This document shows positions 16,518 through 22,798 of a stretch of 23,619 nt of DNA, in pieces (position 1 is the first letter of the stretch; every line of letters begins with the position of its first letter). The position numbers and the translations under genes are program-made. The stretch spans positions 1-23,619 of the forward strand of contig CAJURF010000057.1 of assembly GCA_910588825.1 (NCBI GenBank), given 5' to 3'. A model generated the notes under the pieces. The model had not been told where the DNA came from. It searched no databases and saw only the letters and a program-made list of their open reading frames with translations. Source of the DNA: an uncultured Lachnospiraceae bacterium (GTDB taxonomy: Bacteria > Bacillota > Clostridia > Lachnospirales > Lachnospiraceae).

Positions 16518-16529
16518 AGAACCAGAATA

Positions 16530-16578
16530 TGCGCGTGATATCTGTTGGAAAGCAGAATATCATGCGCACATTTTATTT
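16530..16578 (+). terminator. Intrinsic terminator of the DUF5722 gene
   Basis: TGCGCGTGATAT (16530-16541) and ATATCATGCGCA (16557-16568) form a 12-bp stem with one G-U pair and a 15-base loop, followed by TTTTATTT (16571-16578). It separates convergent genes. Confidence 0.8.
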
Positions 16579-16588
16579 CCCCCCCTGC

Positions 16589-17551
16589 TCAGCAGTTTCC
16601 CACTGCGTTTCTTTTTTCCCCTCTGCAGAAGGCATCAATATTCTGATACGTCTCCTCCACCGCCCGTTTTCTCGCCTCGATGCTGGCCCACGCCAGATGG
16701 GGTGTGATGATCAGTCTGTTACTGTCCATGATCTTACTCAGGGGATTGGAATCCTGCATAGGCTCTGTCCCTGTCACGTCCAGTCCCGCCCCGGCAATCA
16801 TATGTTCCGTCAAAGCTGTGTACAGCGCTTCATCATCCACCACCGGCCCCCTGGCCACGTTCACCAGAATTGCCGATTTCTTCATCTTCCTGAGTGCTTC
16901 CAGATCAATCAGATTTCTGGTCTTATCACTCAGGGGACAATGCAGGGACAAGAAATCTGACGTTCTCAGCAGCGTATCAAAATCCACCCTCTCATATTCT
17001 GTGCAGGTACTGCTGCCAGAAGTGGAATAAAAAATCACTTTACATCCGAACGCCTCCGCAATTTTTGCCACCCTCCTGCCAATATTTCCCATCCCTGCGA
17101 TTCCCCAGGTCTTTTTATCCAGCTCAGTAAAAGGAATATCAAAATTAGAAAATCTATCCTGGGCAGCATACTGCCCCGACTTCACATAATGGTCATAGTG
17201 ATGCAGTTTTTCCAGGACATAGAAACAAAGAGCAAAGGTGTGCTGTGCCACAGCCGCCGTAGAATAATCCACCACATTCACCACCCGGATGCCCCGTCTG
17301 TCACAGTACTCCAGGTCCACGTTGTCATACCCTGTAGCGAGCTCACAGATTAATTTCAGCGAAGAAGCATGTTTCAGGGTTTCTTCATTGAGCGGAGATT
17401 TATTTGCAATCACAATCTCCGCCTCTTTCACCCTGCTCTCCACCTCTCCTGCCGCCGTGTTGGGGTATACTGTCAGTTCCCCCAGCTCATGGAGACAGTC
17501 AACGGAAACGTCCTCCCCAACACTGTTTCTCTCCAAAATTACAATTTTCAT
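16589..17551 (-). CDS. D-2-hydroxyacid dehydrogenase (glycerate-dehydrogenase-like)
   Basis: This is a 320-aa cytoplasmic NAD-dependent enzyme reducing a 2-keto acid to the D-2-hydroxy acid, or the reverse. The NAD-binding motif is GMGNIG (153-158). The catalytic triad is R234 (NVARGP), E263 (GTEP) and H285 (TPHLAW). The tail HLAWASIEARKRAVEE is typical of the glycerate/hydroxypyruvate reductase branch, so serine or glycerate metabolism is possible, but D-lactate or branched hydroxy acids cannot be excluded. AGGAGG precedes the ATG. The HTH gene ends 47 bases upstream on the same strand, so the two may share a transcript. Confidence 0.9.
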   Translation of the reverse strand: MKIVILERNSVGEDVSVDCLHELGELTVYPNTAAGEVESRVKEAEIVIANKSPLNEETLKHASSLKLICELATGYDNVDLEYCDRRGIRVVNVVDYSTAAVAQHTFALCFYVLEKLHHYDHYVKSGQYAAQDRFSNFDIPFTELDKKTWGIAGMGNIGRRVAKIAEAFGCKVIFYSTSGSSTCTEYERVDFDTLLRTSDFLSLHCPLSDKTRNLIDLEALRKMKKSAILVNVARGPVVDDEALYTALTEHMIAGAGLDVTGTEPMQDSNPLSKIMDSNRLIITPHLAWASIEARKRAVEETYQNIDAFCRGEKRNAVGNC

Positions 17552-17598
17552 ACAAACCTCCTCGTCACTTAGCGTTAGAGTATCTACAAAATAGTGTA

Positions 17599-18033
17599 CT
17601 AACCCAGCGGTTCCTGGGAAAATTCATCCAGAAGTATATTGGTATCCATCACAGAAAGCCCCTTTCTCAGGGAGAACATGATCACAGCATCTCTCTGCCT
17701 TCTGGGATACAGCGCACCTGCCCCGGCCACCTTGAGGACACGCTGTGTTTCTTCGCAGGAAAGATTCAGCGCCAGACACAGCGCAAGCACTTTATCCCGC
17801 CTCGGCTTCCTCACTCCGCTTAAAATATTGTATCCGTAACTCCGGGGAATCTGCGCAGCCCTCCAGAGCTCGCCGGCTTCCAACTCTCTCTCCTGTATTT
17901 TCTCTTTCAGATACTCCGGAAAAGAAGGTACTCTTCCTGACTTCTCCAATTTTCCCACAAAATTGCCCAGTTCAGCCTCTGAATGAACAGAAGTAAGTAT
18001 ATTCAGCAGCTCATCTGTTGTTTTTTTCATCAT
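17599..18033 (-). CDS. Small helix-turn-helix protein divergent from a Ser/Thr kinase
   Basis: This is a 144-aa soluble protein. A helical N-terminus (1-50) is followed by an XRE-like HTH at about 55-105 (LWRAAQIPRSYGYNILSGVRKPRRDKVLALCLALN, read in two pieces as recognition helix and following helix) and a C-terminal tail of about 40 residues. The start is ATG 18033, with GAAAGGAG (18045-18052) eleven bases upstream. It is divergent from a membrane-anchored Ser/Thr kinase, with overlapping promoters. I infer, without proof, that the kinase phosphorylates or otherwise controls this regulator; the C-terminal tail has several Ser/Thr (S121, S127, T131, S139). The name of the family is not known to me. 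Confidence 0.75.
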   Translation of the reverse strand: MMKKTTDELLNILTSVHSEAELGNFVGKLEKSGRVPSFPEYLKEKIQERELEAGELWRAAQIPRSYGYNILSGVRKPRRDKVLALCLALNLSCEETQRVLKVAGAGALYPRRQRDAVIMFSLRKGLSVMDTNILLDEFSQEPLG

Positions 18034-18052
18034 TCATCAAAGAGCTCCTTTC

Positions 18053-18101
18053 TTGAATCCATATTAGAAATATTATATAATCTTCTGTATAAAAAAACAA
18101 G
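18053..18101. promoter_or_regulatory. Overlapping divergent promoters for kinase and HTH genes
   Basis: Plus strand: TTGAAT (18053-18058), a 17-bp spacer and TATAAT (18076-18081) drive the kinase. The -10 lies in the palindrome ATTATATAAT (18072-18081), so the minus strand also reads TATAAT (18073-18078), with a poor TTGTTT -35 (18095-18100), directed at the HTH gene. The two polymerases would compete for one site. Confidence 0.55.
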
Positions 18102-18190
18102 ACACGCTCTGCCGCGCGGACTGAATGCGGGGCAATTTAACCGCAAAATGGGGCGTGTGGGTGGCGTGACTGATTTTTAAGACACGCTCT
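18099..18190. repeat. Direct repeat of AAGACACGCTCT in the kinase leader
   Basis: Exact 12-bp copies at 18099-18110 and 18179-18190, 80 bases apart, flank a GC-rich segment with CCGCGCGG-like and GGCGTG repeats. The second copy, extended to TTAAGACACGCTCT (18177-18190), recurs inverted at 20215-20228. Confidence 0.6.
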
Positions 18191-18208
18191 AAGTTATGGA
18201 GGATGAAA

Positions 18209-19309
18209 ATGGAACTGACGAAAGAATATCTCCTGTATCAATATGAGGAATTGGGAAAATTAGAAGGCAATGCAACTGTGAAAATCGTAAGAAATTCTAT
18301 AACCGGCAAGATAGCGGTGAAAAAAACCATGAGTATGGAACAGCTGCCCGTCTACGCCTTTCTCCGGTCCCAGAAAAGCCCTTTTATCCCCGAGATCTAT
18401 GACTATTTTGAAAACGGACAGCAGCTAATCGTAATAGAGGAATATGTGGAGGGCCGGAATCTGGAGGATATCCTGTCGGAACAGAGTATCCCGGCAGAAA
18501 ATGCCTGCCGTATCATAAGAGAGCTGTGCCAGGCACTGGCTCCCCTGCACCGGGCCAGTCCCCCAATTGTATGCCGGGACCTGAAACCGGAAAATATCAT
18601 CCTCACTCTGGAGGGCCATGTGAAATTCATCGACTTTGATATTGCCAGAGTCGTAACCCCTGGAAAAACCAGAGATACTGTAGTTATGGGGACAGAAGGT
18701 TTTGCCGCCCCTGAGCAGTACGGCCACCGCCAGACAGATGGCCGTTCAGATATTTATGCTCTGGGAGTCCTGCTAAATTACATCATTTTACATAAACTGC
18801 CAGTAGAAGAAATGATAGGCGGGAATTTACGGAAAATCGTGCAGAAATGTACTGCCCTCAACCCGGATGAACGGTATCAGACCGTAGAACAATTGGATGC
18901 AGCCCTGAAAAAGCAGTACCTGCCGGGCAAAAGGCCCTGTACAGACGCCGGAAATACCTGGAAAAAATTTCTGCCTCCCGGATTCCGAAGCGGCAGCATA
19001 TGGAAAATGGCCGCGGCCCTTCTGGGCTATTTTTTTCTCATAGACTTGAGTCTGTCCCTGGATATTGAGGAAAACGATATCATCCTTACCGGCATACAGA
19101 CCTTTCCTCAGAGGGCCGCGTTTTTCACCGCACAGCTGGTGGAAATCGCCTTTATCTTTAATTATTTGGGATGCAGAGAGAAAACGCCCATTCTGAACTC
19201 TCCCATTCAACTCACCAGAGTATTGGGATATATCGTTTTGGAACTTATTTTAATGACCGTGGTTATTGCGTTCTGGCTGTTATGCGAAACACTGCATGGG
19301 GTGGGGTAA
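18209..19309 (+). CDS. Membrane-anchored serine/threonine protein kinase
   Basis: This is a 366-aa Hanks-type kinase. Motifs are the VAVK-like lysine K38 (KIAVKK), catalytic CRDLKPEN (D124, N129; Cys instead of the usual His), metal-binding DFD (142-144, instead of DFG), FAAPEQ (165-170) and DIYALG (181-186). The glycine loop is degenerate (LGKLEGNATV), which may weaken ATP binding. After about 250 come three hydrophobic segments (about 264-284, 303-321, 338-359), so the catalytic domain is cytoplasmic and the C-terminus is in the membrane. There are no PASTA repeats, unlike PrkC/Stk1. The start is 18209 because GGAGG (18198-18202) is six bases before it; an ATG at 18203 would touch that site. 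It is paired divergently with the HTH gene. Confidence 0.87.
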   Translation: MELTKEYLLYQYEELGKLEGNATVKIVRNSITGKIAVKKTMSMEQLPVYAFLRSQKSPFIPEIYDYFENGQQLIVIEEYVEGRNLEDILSEQSIPAENACRIIRELCQALAPLHRASPPIVCRDLKPENIILTLEGHVKFIDFDIARVVTPGKTRDTVVMGTEGFAAPEQYGHRQTDGRSDIYALGVLLNYIILHKLPVEEMIGGNLRKIVQKCTALNPDERYQTVEQLDAALKKQYLPGKRPCTDAGNTWKKFLPPGFRSGSIWKMAAALLGYFFLIDLSLSLDIEENDIILTGIQTFPQRAAFFTAQLVEIAFIFNYLGCREKTPILNSPIQLTRVLGYIVLELILMTVVIAFWLLCETLHGVG

Positions 19310-19378
19310 ATGAATTTCGGGAAGCGAGTGCCAGTGGAGTGGGTGGCAGTGGATTTTCAAGAAATTTTCAGCAGGTGA

Positions 19379-19407
19379 TTGACATAAAACATCTCTGTAA
19401 TTATAAT
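19379..19407 (+). promoter_or_regulatory. Consensus promoter of the type III antitoxin RNA
   Basis: TTGACA (19379-19384), exactly 17 bp, then TATAAT (19402-19407) is a perfect sigma-A consensus. A start near 19414 would put the GGGAAAAGATTTTCCC hairpin (19418-19433) at the very 5' end of the RNA, ahead of the repeats. This is the best promoter in the window. Confidence 0.85.
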
Positions 19408-19437
19408 AATAGTACAAGGGAAAAGATTTTCCCCATA

Positions 19438-19525
19438 AAATAGTGACCGCTCCCTGATATGCGGCTTAGAAATGTTCAGAACGACAAATAGTGACCGCTC
19501 CCCGATATGCGGCTTAGAAATGTTC
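19438..19525 (+). repeat. Two 48-bp tandem repeats of the antitoxin RNA
   Basis: Copies begin AAATAGTGACCGCTCC at 19438 and 19486. The conserved 40 bases are followed by an 8-base variable spacer. Confidence 0.9.
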
Positions 19526-19540
19526 GGGATTAAAATGTTT

Positions 19541-19574
19541 GTAACGTCCTGCCCAAAAGCAGGGCGTTACTTTT
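19541..19574 (+). terminator. Intrinsic terminator between antitoxin RNA and toxin ORF
   Basis: GTAACGTCCTGC (19541-19552) and GCAGGGCGTTAC (19559-19570) form a 12-bp stem with one G-U pair and a 6-base loop, then TTTT. In type III loci this hairpin makes antitoxin RNA exceed toxin mRNA. Confidence 0.85.
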
Positions 19575-19591
19575 ATACAGGAGATTTTCTT

Positions 19592-19720
19592 ATGCCACAG
19601 GCTCATTTGTATTTTCTTTCAGACCAATATTATCGGGATTTTCCAGATGACAAACTCAACAGCAGCTCCATCAAGTTCCCGACCTGTCCAGCAAATAATT
19701 TCTGCCGCCGTATGGGCTAA
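19592..19720 (+). pseudogene. Truncated ToxN/CptN-like toxin
   Basis: An ATG at 19592 follows AGGAG (19579-19583) and encodes 42 residues. The first part, MPQAHLYFLSDQYYRDFPDD, matches the N-terminal signature I recognise from CptN/ToxN-type toxins (about 150-170 aa). After KL the sequence no longer resembles the family (NSSSIKFPTCPANNF...) and stops inside a terminator hairpin. No further toxin sequence follows in any frame, so an internal deletion has fused the toxin start to downstream DNA. It is very unlikely to be an active ribonuclease. The assignment rests on this N-terminal stretch plus the RNA repeats upstream. Confidence 0.65.
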
Positions 19721-19743
19721 ACCCTTTCCTGTACGGCGGTTTT
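19705..19743 (+). terminator. Terminator at the end of the toxin remnant
   Basis: CCGCCGTA (19705-19712) pairs with TACGGCGG (19732-19739), followed by TTTT. The toxin stop codon lies in the loop. Confidence 0.75.
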
Positions 19744-19760
19744 CCTTTCTATATGAAAAT

Positions 19761-19852
19761 GTATGCTGCCAGCATACCACAGCACTGAGGCAGTATGAGA
19801 TAATAAATATGAAAATTTTGTAATCTGTGGTAAGAAACTGACCAATTACCAC
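19761..19852. promoter_or_regulatory. Two dyads upstream of the four-TM protein
   Basis: GTATGCT-GCC-AGCATAC (19761-19777) and GTGGTAA-N12-TTACCAC (19827-19833, 19846-19852) are perfect inverted repeats in the 151-base gap before the membrane protein. They look like operators; I do not see a convincing promoter and no regulator can be assigned. Confidence 0.4.
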
Positions 19853-19871
19853 TTTAAGAAAGGGGAGCATA

Positions 19872-20216
19872 ATGAAGATACTGAAACTGGTGACAGGAAT
19901 TCTATCAATTATTTTATTTGTGTTTGTTGCCTTCCAATCCTGCGCCGCCGGATTGAGCAATGCCCTGTCCGATAATGGCGAGGTAAGTGGAAGCGCTGGA
20001 CTGCTGACCGCCATCTGCCTGCTGACCGCTGGAATTGTTTCCATCGCAACCAGAAATGCCGAAAGGAATGGCGGTAATATTGCCTGCATAATCATTTATT
20101 TGATTGGCGCTTTATTAGGATTTGTGATGGCTGGAAGTTATTCTGACTTAAAAATCTGGGCTGGTTATGCATGTATTTGTGGAATTATCCATTTGATATC
20201 TGCTATCAATAACTAG
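19872..20216 (+). CDS. Small four-TM membrane protein
   Basis: This is a 114-aa hydrophobic protein, with membrane segments around 5-27, 42-58, 69-87 and 94-111. Segment 1 ends VAFQSCAAG and could instead be read as a signal-peptide or lipoprotein-like start, but the protein continues with TM helices. Loops carry acidic SDNGEVSG and basic TRNAERNGG. I recognise similar small proteins in Firmicutes but no function. AAAGGGGAG precedes the ATG. It lies between the toxin remnant and the Ltp-type gene, and its stop codon overlaps the first bases of the inverted AGAGCGTGTCTTAA motif. Confidence 0.8.
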   Translation: MKILKLVTGILSIILFVFVAFQSCAAGLSNALSDNGEVSGSAGLLTAICLLTAGIVSIATRNAERNGGNIACIIIYLIGALLGFVMAGSYSDLKIWAGYACICGIIHLISAINN

Positions 20217-20228
20217 AGCGTGTCTTAA
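20215..20228 (-). repeat. Inverted copy of the AAGACACGCTCT motif
   Basis: AGAGCGTGTCTTAA (20215-20228) is the exact reverse complement of TTAAGACACGCTCT at 18177-18190. The pair encloses kinase, antitoxin RNA, toxin remnant and the four-TM gene, about 2.05 kb. Confidence 0.6.
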
Positions 20229-20286
20229 GCAGCCACATATCTGCGAATCAGTATACTAACATATCATTACATAGGGAAAAATTTAT

Positions 20287-20952
20287 ATGAAATGTCCAAA
20301 TTGTAATAACGATGTAATTATTAAAGAATTAAACGACAAGAAATACGCCGTATGTGACAGTTGCAAAAAAATTTATGATTTAGACAAACTGATTGCCATT
20401 AGAAGTAAAAAAATTATGCAGAATGATACTTTTCGGCCAACAAAAATAGTGATCTCTATCTTGGCATCTTCGCTGATTATTGTAATAGCTGTTATTGCCG
20501 CTCTGCTGGGCACTCCTGCAGAATCTTCTGTCTCACATACGGCACCCCCAAAAGACATGGCCGAAACCTCTTCTGTGAAAAAAACAAAATCACGGAAATC
20601 CGCAACTGATCGTTCTGATTCGGAAGTTACGGCAAAGGATGAAAATATCCCCAAAGAATTTCAATCTGCAGTAAACTCAGCTGCCAATTATAGTAATATC
20701 ATGCACATGTCTAAAACTGGCATTTATAATCAGCTCACATCCGAATATGGCGATCAGTTTTCTGCTGAAGCTGCCCAATACGCCATTGATCATATAAATG
20801 TTGACTGGAACGAAAATGCTCTGCAAAAGGCAAAAACCTACCAAGATGAGATGAATATGTCTCCTGCTGCAATCCGCGATCAGCTGATCTCTGAATATGG
20901 AGAGCAGTTTACTACGGAAGAGGCAGACTATGCAATCAGCAATCTCCATTAA
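20287..20952 (+). CDS. Zinc-ribbon/TM protein with two Ltp-like domains
   Basis: This is a 221-aa membrane protein. The N-terminus is a zinc ribbon (CPNC at 3-6, CDSC at 23-26), then one TM segment (about 53-75), a Ser/Lys-rich linker (80-121) and two tandem repeats (about 122-170 and 171-221). Each repeat has the pattern AxxYxxxMxMSxxxIxxQLxSEYGxQFxxEEAxYAIxxL, the signature of the Ltp host cell surface-exposed lipoprotein domain. Ltp of Streptococcus phage TP-J34 blocks injection of other phages' DNA through two such helical repeats. By charge rule the ribbon is cytoplasmic and the Ltp pair outside. This is not a lipoprotein here; anchoring is by the TM helix. A role in superinfection exclusion is plausible but unproven. 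Confidence 0.82.
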   Translation: MKCPNCNNDVIIKELNDKKYAVCDSCKKIYDLDKLIAIRSKKIMQNDTFRPTKIVISILASSLIIVIAVIAALLGTPAESSVSHTAPPKDMAETSSVKKTKSRKSATDRSDSEVTAKDENIPKEFQSAVNSAANYSNIMHMSKTGIYNQLTSEYGDQFSAEAAQYAIDHINVDWNENALQKAKTYQDEMNMSPAAIRDQLISEYGEQFTTEEADYAISNLH

Positions 20953-21042
20953 CCTGATTTTCGCTCTTTCCGTTCCCGGCAGATTATAGTAGAATAAAAG
21001 CAGGCCATATATTGATATGACACATGATGTAAGAATTCGGCA

Positions 21043-21103
21043 CTCTATCTGAATGTCTCTCAAGATTTTAGGAGCTGTAGAAAAATCTTTCTTTCAGATA
21101 GAG
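21043..21103 (+). promoter_or_regulatory. Nested stem-loop in the leader of the DUF4143 ATPase gene
   Basis: CTCTATCTGAA (21043-21053) pairs perfectly with TTCAGATAGAG (21093-21103); inside, AAGATTTT (21062-21069) pairs with AAAATCTT (21082-21089). The apical loop holds AGGAG (21070-21074). The hairpin ends 19 bases before the start codon. No T-run follows it, so it is a leader structure and not a terminator. Confidence 0.55.
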
Positions 21104-21122
21104 AACTGGGAAAGGTGCGAAA

Positions 21123-22676
21123 ATGAGAGCGGATACCCTTGTAAAAAACTCAGCTGGCAAAACGGCAGGATTTACCATCAATGGCACTTTCATAACCATT
21201 GACGAAGCCCTTGCAAACAGAGATATCATCAAAAACCTTACACTGAATCAAGACGGCAGTTTTATCTCTGCTGAACCCCCTCTGCCTATCCAGACACTGC
21301 GCCAGGTAAACGAATACAGATACCGCCAGATTACAGAAAATAACTGCCTGGATAGAGAGATACAACATGAATTCTCAGACTGGAAGAACAACCATTCAAA
21401 CTATGTCTTATATCTCTCCGGGGCAAGACAGATAGGAAAAACAACAGAGCTTCAGAAATTTGCATATAAAAATTATGAAACAGTACTATACGTTGATTTA
21501 TCCATAGATCAACTGCGCGAAAGTCTGGAAAAATGTGTACAGGACACCCTGCACATGACATTTGCGTTTGCTAATTTCTGCAGACAGAATCGACTGCTGC
21601 CATTTGAAGATTGCCCAGATACCATCATCATTCTGGACGAAATACAGGAAAGTGTATTGCTTTACAACCGGATACGCCAGATGCCAAATGACCTCCAATG
21701 CCACGTGATCGTAAGTGGAAGTTATCTGGGAAAAACCATCAATTCCCAGTATTTCAAACCGGCGGGCAGCGTTTGGAATCTGGAAATGATGCCTTTATCA
21801 TTTGCAGAATTCTGCGATGCCTTTCAATGCAGAGACCTGCTGTTTACCATTGACATATTTGGCAGTGATTCCATAAAAAATTATACAAAACTTTATAGAT
21901 TGTATGAAATATACGTCCAAATCGGCGGCTATCCAGCAGTGGTCAGTGAATACAAAAAGCATGAGAATATACCAAAGTGTCTGGCAGTAATCAGACAATT
22001 ACTCCAGACATTCACTGACGAATCAGCCGCTTATTTTTCCGACGATAAATGCCGGATCATCTTTGAAAATGTGTATAAGGCAGCGTTTCACATGGCCGCA
22101 CATGAGAAAAAGGGCACTTCATCCAAAGATATTGAAAAAGTAACCAATTTTGTGAAAAGCTCTTCTAAAGAACATGTGAGCAGAAACGAAGTCAACCGTG
22201 CCATATCCTGGTTGAAGTATTCAAAAATCATCGGGGGATGCGATTTATATAACCGGGGGAAAGTTTCTGATTTGCTGAATGAACGAAGATTCTACTTTAT
22301 GGACTGTGGAATTGCCAACTGCATTGCAAAGATGACCCCTGCCGACAATCGCACTGTTACGGGAATGCTCACTGAAAATTTTGCATATACAGAATTATAC
22401 CGTTTATACCAATCAGATAAAGTGAAAGGCGATAAGCCCTGCTGTTCTATATATGGCAATTATGAATTAGATTTTATGGTGGTGGACATCAATGACAAAA
22501 AATATGGAATCGAAATCAAAACTACTGATGATAACTCTCCTGTCTCCCTGACTGTCTATCTGAACCAGAAAATAGTGGATGAAGGATATCTCGCCGTAAA
22601 GACCAGAGGCGGCATCCGTAAAAATCTGTACTCTATCCCTGTTTATGCTGTGGGATGCAGATTTCCTTATCAATAG
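21123..22676 (+). CDS. AAA ATPase with DUF4143/nuclease-like C-terminus
   Basis: This is a 517-aa cytoplasmic protein. An unrecognised N-terminal segment (1-90) precedes an AAA-type ATPase: Walker A GARQIGKTT (100-108), Walker B IIILDE (168-173) and sensor VSGSYLG (197-203). A DUF4143-like region follows (about 240-420), and the C-terminus has a PD-(D/E)XK-like core: ELDFMV with D450, and GIEIKT with E464 and K466. It belongs to the same broad class as the 121-1524 gene but a different subfamily. Such genes are abundant in Clostridia and Bacteroides, and their role is unknown. The ribosome binding site is weak (AAAGGTG, 21111-21117) and a large leader hairpin lies just upstream. Confidence 0.85.
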   Translation: MRADTLVKNSAGKTAGFTINGTFITIDEALANRDIIKNLTLNQDGSFISAEPPLPIQTLRQVNEYRYRQITENNCLDREIQHEFSDWKNNHSNYVLYLSGARQIGKTTELQKFAYKNYETVLYVDLSIDQLRESLEKCVQDTLHMTFAFANFCRQNRLLPFEDCPDTIIILDEIQESVLLYNRIRQMPNDLQCHVIVSGSYLGKTINSQYFKPAGSVWNLEMMPLSFAEFCDAFQCRDLLFTIDIFGSDSIKNYTKLYRLYEIYVQIGGYPAVVSEYKKHENIPKCLAVIRQLLQTFTDESAAYFSDDKCRIIFENVYKAAFHMAAHEKKGTSSKDIEKVTNFVKSSSKEHVSRNEVNRAISWLKYSKIIGGCDLYNRGKVSDLLNERRFYFMDCGIANCIAKMTPADNRTVTGMLTENFAYTELYRLYQSDKVKGDKPCCSIYGNYELDFMVVDINDKKYGIEIKTTDDNSPVSLTVYLNQKIVDEGYLAVKTRGGIRKNLYSIPVYAVGCRFPYQ

Positions 22677-22697
22677 AAAACCTGTAAAGACAGCGAT

Positions 22698-22711
22698 AGA
22701 CACTGGTGTCT
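22698..22711. promoter_or_regulatory. 14-bp palindrome upstream of the XRE regulator gene
   Basis: AGACAC-TG-GTGTCT is a perfect dyad, about 90 bases before the start of an XRE-type gene. XRE regulators often bind such dyads at their own promoters; the link is inferred. Confidence 0.4.
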
Positions 22712-22798
22712 GATAAAAAATCCGCAGCATTTCTCCCTTTATGTCGTGTTCTTTTCACTCTGAAAAAGATAGTCTGTATGTGAAAGGAGGAAAAAATT

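Larger units (their letters stand above)
19414..19574 (+). ncRNA. Type III toxin-antitoxin antitoxin RNA (ToxI/CptI-like)
   Basis: A short transcript is delimited by a consensus promoter and an intrinsic terminator. It contains two copies of a 48-bp repeat: 19438-19477 and 19486-19525 match at 39 of 40 positions, the only change being CCCTG to CCCCG. Each unit has ACCGC...GCGG arms (CCGC at 19448 and 19495, roughly, each with GCGG about 14 bases on), compatible with an H-type pseudoknot. The order promoter, tandem RNA repeats, terminator, toxin gene is diagnostic of type III systems, in which the repeat RNA binds and inhibits an endoribonuclease toxin that also processes it. A 40-48-base unit with about two copies fits the CptI family as I remember it. 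The adjacent toxin is truncated, so the RNA is probably an orphan antitoxin. Confidence 0.7.

Noticed and set aside
18001..18037. Eight-codon ORF starting at the ATG at 18037 with better ribosome-site spacing
   Set aside because: It stops after eight codons and overlaps the HTH gene start in another frame; there is no support for a leader peptide beyond spacing.
19171..19443. 90-aa ORF overlapping the kinase 3' end
   Set aside because: It overlaps kinase coding sequence and runs through the antitoxin promoter; no ribosome binding site.
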